Assembly (NCBI RefSeq): GCF_020217025.1
Contig: NZ_JAIWOF010000039.1
Location: forward strand, 1-10,000
Direction: 5' to 3'
Source: Flavobacterium sp.
GTDB lineage: Bacteria > Bacteroidota > Bacteroidia > Flavobacteriales > Flavobacteriaceae
DNA: 10,000 nucleotides
In this document: one piece after another, positions 5,259 to 10,000 of the stretch
How positions within the stretch are numbered: position 1 is the first letter of the stretch
Layout of the letters: every line of letters begins with the position of its first letter
Program-made: the position numbers and the translations under genes
Notes under the pieces: model-generated
Databases searched by the model: none
Told to the model about the DNA's origin: nothing
The model's input: the letters and a program-made list of their open reading frames with translations, nothing else

Positions 5259-7379
5259 ATGAGCATTGCAACCAAAGACATTAGAAACGTGGTATTTCTT
5301 GGGCATTCAGGATCAGGAAAGACCACTTTTATCGAGACCATGTTATTTGAAAGTGGCGCAATTCCACGTCGTGGTTCGGTAGAAAATCACAATACCATTT
5401 CGGATTTTACCGATTTAGAACACGAAAGAGAAAATACCTTATACAGCCACTTAATGCACGTTAAATGGCACAACAACAAAATCAACATCATTGACACTCC
5501 GGGTTTCGACGATTTTATTGGCGAAGTGGTTTCTTCCCTTAAAGTTTCTGATACCGCAGTCATACTTTTAAATGCGGCTTCTGGAGTAGAAGTAGGAACA
5601 GAAATTGTTTGGGAATACGTTCAAAACTATCAAACATCTGCTTTTTTTGTCATCAACCAAATGGATCAACCTAAAGCAGATTTCGAAACTACTTTAGAAC
5701 AAGCCATAAATCGCTTCGGAAATAAAGTAATTCCGATTCAATATCCATACAATTCAGGTGAAAAATTCAATAGTATTATCGATGTACTTCGTATGACGAT
5801 GTATGTTTTTCCAGAAAATGGTGAAAGGCCAGAAAAAATGCCTATTCCGGAATCGGAATTAGAAAAAGCAAATGCACTTCATAATACATTAATAGAAGCT
5901 GCAGCGGAAAACGAAGAAGGTTTAATGGAAAAATACTTCGAAAAAGGCTATTTAGACGAAACTGAATTAGCAAAAGGATTAACCATTGCGCTTGCTAACC
6001 AACAAATATTTCCTGTTTTCTGTGCTTCGGGATTAAAAGATATGGGAAGTGGAAGAATCATGGGATTCATTGATGATATTGCACCATCTCCAGCCGACAG
6101 ACCAGCGAAAAAATTAGAAAATGGTGGTGAGTTAAAATGCGATGCTTCAGACAAAACTACTATTTTCATTTACAAAACACTTTCAGAACCGCAAGTGGGA
6201 ATGGTTTCCTATTTCAAAGTGCTTTCGGGTGAATTGAATGCTGGTGATGAATTGGTAAACGCCGATAACGGAGAAACTGAACGCTTAACGCAATTATTCG
6301 TTGCAGAAGGAAAACAAAGAACTTCAGTTGACAAATTAGTTGCTGGTGACTTAGGAGTTACCGTTCGATTAAAATACGGACATTCCAACAATACGTTGAA
6401 TACTAAAGGTGTAGAAAGAAAAGTCAGAAAAATGCAATTTCCAGAAAGTCGTATCAGAAAAGCGGTTACAACTGCCAATCTAGCCGATATGGAAAAAATG
6501 ATTAAAGCGCTACATCAAATCGAAGAAGAAGATTTGACTTTCAAAGTAGAGCAATCTTCGGAATTAAAACAAACCATCGTTAATGGTCAAGGGCAATTGC
6601 ATTTGGATTTAATCAAACATCGTATCGAAAGTGAAAACAACATCGAAATCCTCTTTGAAGAACCAAAAGTTCCATATCGCGAAACCATAACTAAAGCAGC
6701 TAAAGCCGAATACCGTCATAAAAAACAAAGTGGTGGCGCTGGACAATTTGGGGAAGTACATTTAACCATCGAGCCTTATTACGATGATATGCCAGAACCA
6801 CAAGGCGTAAACGTTCGCAACAAAGAAATTGAGGAATTACCTTGGGGTGGAAAATTCGCATTCTACTGGTGTATTGTGGGTGGAGCTATCGACAATCGTT
6901 ATGCAACTGCAATCAAAAAAGGAATCATGCAATCTATGACCGAAGGTCCGTTAACAGGTTCTAATTGTCAAAACATTCGCGTTTGTATTTACGATGGTAA
7001 AATGCATGCGGTAGATAGTAATGATATTTCGTTCCAATTGGCCGCTTCTCATGCATTTAAAGAAGCCTTTAACGAAGCAAGACCTCAACTTTTAGAACCT
7101 TATTATCAGCTTGAAGTGCTTTGTGAAGATGCTTACACCGGCGACGTCATGGGCGATTTACAAACCCGAAGAGCCATTATTCAAGGCATGGATACGGATG
7201 GTCATTATCAAAAAATTATTTCCGAAGTGCCACTAGCCGAACTTAAAGATTACGGTTCTACACTTCGTTCATTAACGCAAGGAAAAGCAAAATTCAAGTT
7301 GGAATTTAGTTCTTATCAACTAGTTCCTGCTCATGTTCAGGAAAGTTTAGTTATAAGCAATGCGGTTTTATCTGAATAA
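5259..7379 (+). CDS. fusA2: EF-G paralogue (EF-G2-type translational GTPase)
   Basis: This 706-residue protein has the full EF-G layout: a G domain (1 to about 275), domain II (about 290-375), domain III (about 395-470), domain IV beginning at Y485 (YRHKKQSGGAGQFGEV, the conserved entry to that domain) and domain V to the C terminus. G motifs: G1 GHSGSGKT (15-22), where canonical EF-G has AHIDAGKT; a diverged switch I (HERENTL, 55-61) instead of ERGITI; G3 DTPGF (79-83), where canonical EF-G has DTPGH; G4 NQMD (133-136); G5 CASG (255-258). The histidine that positions the hydrolytic water is therefore phenylalanine 83. Canonical fusA normally sits beside rpsL/rpsG, which are absent here, so this is a second EF-G. 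Bacteroides has a reported EF-G2 that works without GTP hydrolysis, but orthology is my inference. The gene stands alone between two terminators. Confidence 0.88.
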   Translation: MSIATKDIRNVVFLGHSGSGKTTFIETMLFESGAIPRRGSVENHNTISDFTDLEHERENTLYSHLMHVKWHNNKINIIDTPGFDDFIGEVVSSLKVSDTAVILLNAASGVEVGTEIVWEYVQNYQTSAFFVINQMDQPKADFETTLEQAINRFGNKVIPIQYPYNSGEKFNSIIDVLRMTMYVFPENGERPEKMPIPESELEKANALHNTLIEAAAENEEGLMEKYFEKGYLDETELAKGLTIALANQQIFPVFCASGLKDMGSGRIMGFIDDIAPSPADRPAKKLENGGELKCDASDKTTIFIYKTLSEPQVGMVSYFKVLSGELNAGDELVNADNGETERLTQLFVAEGKQRTSVDKLVAGDLGVTVRLKYGHSNNTLNTKGVERKVRKMQFPESRIRKAVTTANLADMEKMIKALHQIEEEDLTFKVEQSSELKQTIVNGQGQLHLDLIKHRIESENNIEILFEEPKVPYRETITKAAKAEYRHKKQSGGAGQFGEVHLTIEPYYDDMPEPQGVNVRNKEIEELPWGGKFAFYWCIVGGAIDNRYATAIKKGIMQSMTEGPLTGSNCQNIRVCIYDGKMHAVDSNDISFQLAASHAFKEAFNEARPQLLEPYYQLEVLCEDAYTGDVMGDLQTRRAIIQGMDTDGHYQKIISEVPLAELKDYGSTLRSLTQGKAKFKLEFSSYQLVPAHVQESLVISNAVLSE

Positions 7380-7399
7380 TGAATGAATTTTGATTTTAG

Positions 7400-7431
7400 A
7401 AAAGCTTCTTCAAATTGAGGAAGCTTTTTTT
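7400..7431 (+). terminator. Intrinsic terminator of the EF-G paralogue gene
   Basis: A 12-bp stem (7400-7411 with 7417-7428, one T-G pair) encloses a 5-nt AAATT loop and runs into seven T residues (7425-7431). It lies 20 nt after the EF-G stop codon. It isolates this gene from the membrane-protein gene downstream. Confidence 0.9.
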
Positions 7432-7516
7432 ATGCTTATTTTTGTCGGATTGAAAATAAAATGACAAAACAAAAAATATACTATTGATTATTAGTAATTT
7501 AGTATAAAATTAAACG

Positions 7517-8206
7517 ATGGAAATCTTAGATAAAAATAAAACGGTATCCCAATTAACAATACTATACATTTTAGTGGTTGTTGCCTTTTCATTTTTAAAT
7601 CTGAAATCATTTCCCGTTCTTGAATTCCTTTTAGGTAGTATCCGAATTCCGATACTTATTTTGATGTATTATCTTGCTTCCAAAATCAAAAGTACACTCT
7701 ATTTTAGTGCTTTAATTTTGTTCTTTTTTGCCTATTTATTCTTTAGAGAAAACACCACATTTTTTAATTTTATTGGAGCAATCATTTCACTTGCTTATCG
7801 GATTTTAATTTTTATCATCGTTTATAAAAGTATCGAAAATAAAAATTGGTTGGCGATTGTTTTGGCTTCCATTCCTTTCTTTTTTATCTATTTATACGCG
7901 TTACTTTTAATAGAAAAAGAAGTGAAAATGGATTTTTATCCATGGGTTGTAAATGGATTTTTAACTTCTTTCATTGGCGGAATGGCTACTTTTAATTTCC
8001 TTTTCCAAGACAAGAAACGATTGTATTGGTTGATTATTAGTGCGATTTTATTTGTGATTCAAATTGGCGTATTTTTAATCAATAAATATTACTTTCCAGA
8101 TGAAATTTTAAGAATGTTAACCATCATTTTATTCGGAATTTCCAACTTCACTTTTTACAAATTTGTGCTACTGCAAGAAGAATTAAAACTTAAATACGCA
8201 TCTTAA
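7517..8206 (+). CDS. Hypothetical eight-helix integral membrane protein
   Basis: I do not recognise this 229-residue protein with confidence. It is very hydrophobic, with eight likely transmembrane helices at about 12-28, 35-54, 60-76, 82-104, 111-132, 143-163, 169-188 and 197-219, joined by short loops. The charged N terminus (MEILDKNK) and C terminus (QEELKLKYAS) would lie on the same side. There is no signal peptide and no obvious catalytic motif. The size and helix count resemble the YhhN/TMEM86 (lysoplasmalogenase-like) family, and the last helix carries FGISNF, recalling a segment I remember from E. coli YhhN. However, the characteristic acidic residues of that family are not evident, so this is only a suggestion. 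It starts 85 nt after the EF-G terminator, and rnpA follows 24 nt after its stop. I see no clear promoter in front of it. Confidence 0.8.
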   Translation: MEILDKNKTVSQLTILYILVVVAFSFLNLKSFPVLEFLLGSIRIPILILMYYLASKIKSTLYFSALILFFFAYLFFRENTTFFNFIGAIISLAYRILIFIIVYKSIENKNWLAIVLASIPFFFIYLYALLLIEKEVKMDFYPWVVNGFLTSFIGGMATFNFLFQDKKRLYWLIISAILFVIQIGVFLINKYYFPDEILRMLTIILFGISNFTFYKFVLLQEELKLKYAS

Positions 8207-8218
8207 TTTAAAGTTTTC

Positions 8219-8226
8219 TAACTTTG
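8219..8226 (+). promoter_or_regulatory. -7 promoter element directly upstream of rnpA
   Basis: TAACTTTG is a perfect match to the Bacteroidota -7 consensus TAnnTTTG and ends only 4 nt before the rnpA ATG. With the usual start about 3-6 nt past the element, the transcript would begin at or next to the ATG, giving a leaderless rnpA mRNA. No TTG stands at the expected -33 distance, so strength is uncertain. Confidence 0.55.
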
Positions 8227-8230
8227 CTTC

Positions 8231-8602
8231 ATGAAATTTACTTATCCCAAACACGAAAAATTAAAAAGCAAAACTACGATTGACTTGTTGTTTTCGGAAG
8301 GTAAATCAGTTTCAAAATATCCGTTGCGTTTGGTTTATGTTGAAAATACGGAACCTAATGCGGAACTGATTAAAATGGGTGTTTCCGTTTCTAAAAAATA
8401 TTTCAAAAAAGCAGTCGACCGTAATTATTTTAAGCGTGTTTTGCGTGAAACGTATCGTCTTAATAAGCATCTTTTGATTGATAATTTAGAAAAGCCACAT
8501 GCTTTTATGTTTTTTTATCAGAGCAAAGAGCGACTTTCTTATCAAGAAATTGAAGAGAAAACCATTCAACTTTTTCAAAAATTCAACGAAAGGCAGAAGT
8601 AA
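8231..8602 (+). CDS. rnpA: Ribonuclease P protein component
   Basis: This 123-residue basic protein is of normal size for the RNase P protein subunit, which binds the catalytic RNA (rnpB, not in this window) and helps it cut 5' leaders from pre-tRNAs. The signature RNR region is present at 59-76 (KKAVDRNYFKRVLRETYR), with R64, N65, K68, R69 and R72 conserved; the second Arg of the usual RNR is Y66. The N-terminal KHEKLKSK and F21-SEGKS segment and GVSVSKKYFKKA are also typical of the family. The next in-frame ATG is codon 49, inside the conserved core, so the start is secure. It follows the membrane-protein gene by 24 nt but has its own -7 element. The common bacterial partner rpmH is not adjacent, and the S41 protease gene follows 71 nt later. 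Confidence 0.94.
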   Translation: MKFTYPKHEKLKSKTTIDLLFSEGKSVSKYPLRLVYVENTEPNAELIKMGVSVSKKYFKKAVDRNYFKRVLRETYRLNKHLLIDNLEKPHAFMFFYQSKERLSYQEIEEKTIQLFQKFNERQK

Positions 8603-8638
8603 ATTGCACTTTTGGTTTAATTTTTGCTCAAGATTCTT

Positions 8639-8646
8639 TACTTTCG
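8639..8646 (+). promoter_or_regulatory. Candidate -7 element for the S41 protease gene
   Basis: TACTTTCG matches TAnnTTTG at seven of eight positions and lies 27 nt before the S41 ATG, a plausible leader length. A TTG at 8612-8614 is 24 nt upstream, slightly longer than the usual spacer. The pairing is weaker than the sufA promoter, and read-through from rnpA is also possible because no terminator lies between the two genes. Confidence 0.4.
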
Positions 8647-8673
8647 TAAACTAGTACAATTCAAGACTTCAAC

Positions 8674-10000
8674 ATGAAAAAATATTTCAAAGGAAAAATA
8701 ATCATTCCTGTTCTGGCAGCGGTTTTTTTATTTGTGGGCGTTAGTTTCAAGAACGACTTTTTTGAAATTGCCAAACAAATTGAAATCTTCACCGGACTTT
8801 TTAAAACCGTTAACCAAAATTACGTGGATGAAACCAATCCAGGTGAAATGATGGATAACGCCATAAAAAGCATGTTGAAAGAATTGGATCCGTATACGGT
8901 ATTCTTTAACGAACAAGACGTTTTAAAATTCAAAATCAACAATACAGGCGAGTACACAGGCATTGGTGCCATGGTACAACGCAAAGAAGGAAAAGTTTTT
9001 CTAAAAGAAATTTATAAAGGATTTCCAGCCGATAAAGCCGGATTGAAAGCAGGTGATGAGGTAATTCAAATTGGAGATATTAGCTTAAAAGAATACAAAG
9101 AAGATGCTTCGCAATTGTTTCGTGGTGCTAAAAACACCAAAGTTGAAATTCAATATATTCGCCAAGGAAAAACCCAAAATGCAACGATTGTTTTAGACGA
9201 TGTTGAAATTAAAGCCGTTCCCTTTTTCTCGCTTTTAAAAGACAATACGGGTTATATTGTTTTAACGAAATTTACAGAAAAATCAAGCTCTGAAACCAAA
9301 GCGGCTTTATTAGAATTAAAAAAACAAGGCGCTACCAAAATCATTTTAGATTTAAGAGGAAATCCAGGTGGTTTATTGCACGAAGCGGTTAATATTTGCA
9401 ATCTTTTTGTACCGAAAAACGAATTGATTGTAACCACAAAATCGAAAAATCCAAAACACAATTTAGAATATAGAACAAAAAACGAAGCTATCGATTTAGA
9501 AATTCCGATTGCGGTTATTGTAGATGGAAAAAGTGCTTCGGCTTCTGAAATTGTAGCGGGTGCGATCCAAGATTTGGATAGAGGTGTGATTTTAGGAACG
9601 AGAAGTTTTGGAAAAGGATTGGTACAACGTCCGTTAGATTTGTCTTATGGAACGCAAGTAAAAGTTACGATTTCAAGATATTACACCCCTTCGGGAAGAT
9701 GTATTCAAGCTTTGGATTATTCGAAAAAAGACGCAAACGGAAAAGCTGTCAAAAAATCTCAAGACGAATTCAATGCTTTTAAAACCAAAGCAGGAAGAAC
9801 CGTTTATGATGGTGGCGGTGTTTTGCCTGACGTCGAAATCGAAGAAACCAAAACAGCAACAATAACTGAGGCTGTTGTTAAATCGGATGCTGTTTTCAAC
9901 TTTGCAACGCAGTGGTATTTTAAAAACCCAACCGTTTCAGGAATTCCAACCATAACCGACTCGGATTATGCTGCTTTTAAAGCTTTTTTAAAGCAAGAGA
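8674..10000 (+). CDS. S41-family C-terminal processing protease with PDZ domain (3' end outside window)
   Basis: The frame is open from the ATG at 8674 to the window edge (442 codons), so the protein is C-terminally incomplete here. A basic start (MKKYFKGK) and hydrophobic segment at about 8-24 give a signal anchor or signal peptide; the rest should lie in the periplasm. A PDZ domain follows at about 90-178, with GIGAMV and the GFPADKAGLKAGDEVIQIG core. The S41 domain contains LDLRGNPGG, the nucleophile region GKSASASEIVAGAIQD with S289, and the general-base Lys in FGKGLVQ (K314, 25 residues after S289, with Q318 four later), the same spacing as in Prc and CtpA. It is therefore a tail-specific protease expected to trim or degrade envelope proteins from their C termini. 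The region after GRTVYDGGGVLPDV matches the usual end of the catalytic domain. The exact substrate cannot be told from sequence. Confidence 0.93.
   Translation, partial: MKKYFKGKIIIPVLAAVFLFVGVSFKNDFFEIAKQIEIFTGLFKTVNQNYVDETNPGEMMDNAIKSMLKELDPYTVFFNEQDVLKFKINNTGEYTGIGAMVQRKEGKVFLKEIYKGFPADKAGLKAGDEVIQIGDISLKEYKEDASQLFRGAKNTKVEIQYIRQGKTQNATIVLDDVEIKAVPFFSLLKDNTGYIVLTKFTEKSSSETKAALLELKKQGATKIILDLRGNPGGLLHEAVNICNLFVPKNELIVTTKSKNPKHNLEYRTKNEAIDLEIPIAVIVDGKSASASEIVAGAIQDLDRGVILGTRSFGKGLVQRPLDLSYGTQVKVTISRYYTPSGRCIQALDYSKKDANGKAVKKSQDEFNAFKTKAGRTVYDGGGVLPDVEIEETKTATITEAVVKSDAVFNFATQWYFKNPTVSGIPTITDSDYAAFKAFLKQE

Noticed and set aside
5948..6478. Two minus-strand open frames inside the EF-G-like gene
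   Set aside because: Both lie wholly inside a conserved coding region, with no promoter or recognisable product.
7477..7506. Inverted repeat TATACTA / TAGTATA with a 16-nt spacer before the membrane-protein gene
   Set aside because: The arms are 7 bp and almost entirely A/T, in a very AT-rich gap. A repeat of this quality is expected by chance, and it has no T-tract or promoter to go with it.
1558..9990. A possible exported-peptidase gene cluster (S8, M1, S41)
   Set aside because: The three peptidase genes are separated by a hairpin, terminators and unrelated translation and RNA-processing genes. Exported peptidases are common in flavobacteria, so no joint system is supported.
1..10000. Mobile elements, CRISPR, tRNA/rRNA genes, toxin-antitoxin or defence genes
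   Set aside because: I looked for spaced direct repeats, transposase-like or integrase-like proteins and tRNA-like structures. None is visible, and the window is filled with conserved chromosomal genes of uniform composition.

Overview
The window looks like ordinary chromosomal core DNA from a flavobacterium (Bacteroidota, probably Flavobacterium or a close relative). The DNA is AT-rich. All seven complete genes end in TAA. Start codons follow A-rich leaders rather than Shine-Dalgarno sequences. The clearest promoters fit the Bacteroidota pattern (-7 TAnnTTTG, with TTG about 19 nt upstream). The protein set (lipoprotein subtilase, secreted M1 peptidase, EF-G paralogue, S41 peptidase) also fits. 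There is no sign of a mobile element, prophage, CRISPR array, tRNA or rRNA, and no gene-free stretch reaches 300 bases.

Left end, minus strand (1-538): the start of a SUF iron-sulfur cluster assembly operon, with a well-formed promoter, sufA (A-type carrier) and, 10 nt later, the first 45 codons of sufB. Divergent from it, on the plus strand, is a cytoplasmic metallo-beta-lactamase-fold hydrolase with all seven metal ligands. It is followed by a lipoprotein subtilisin-like protease, with no terminator between the two.

Middle (3182-5141): a terminator-like hairpin ends only 11 nt before a secreted M1 metallopeptidase gene, which closes with a strong UUCG-loop terminator. Next comes an EF-G paralogue with unusual switch regions (a GHSGSGKT P-loop, and PGF where canonical EF-G has PGH), ending in its own 12-bp terminator.

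Right end (7517-10000): an unrecognised eight-helix membrane protein, rnpA (RNase P protein) with a -7 promoter element 4 nt before its ATG, so probably leaderless, and a PDZ/S41 C-terminal-processing protease that runs off the window.

The genes do not form one pathway. They are Fe-S assembly, translation and RNA processing genes interspersed with three exported or membrane-anchored peptidases (S8, M1, S41). I see no convincing undescribed multigene system. The items most worth a second look are the EF-G paralogue lacking the catalytic histidine, the probably leaderless rnpA, the hairpin abutting the M1 gene and the long insertion in the subtilase.
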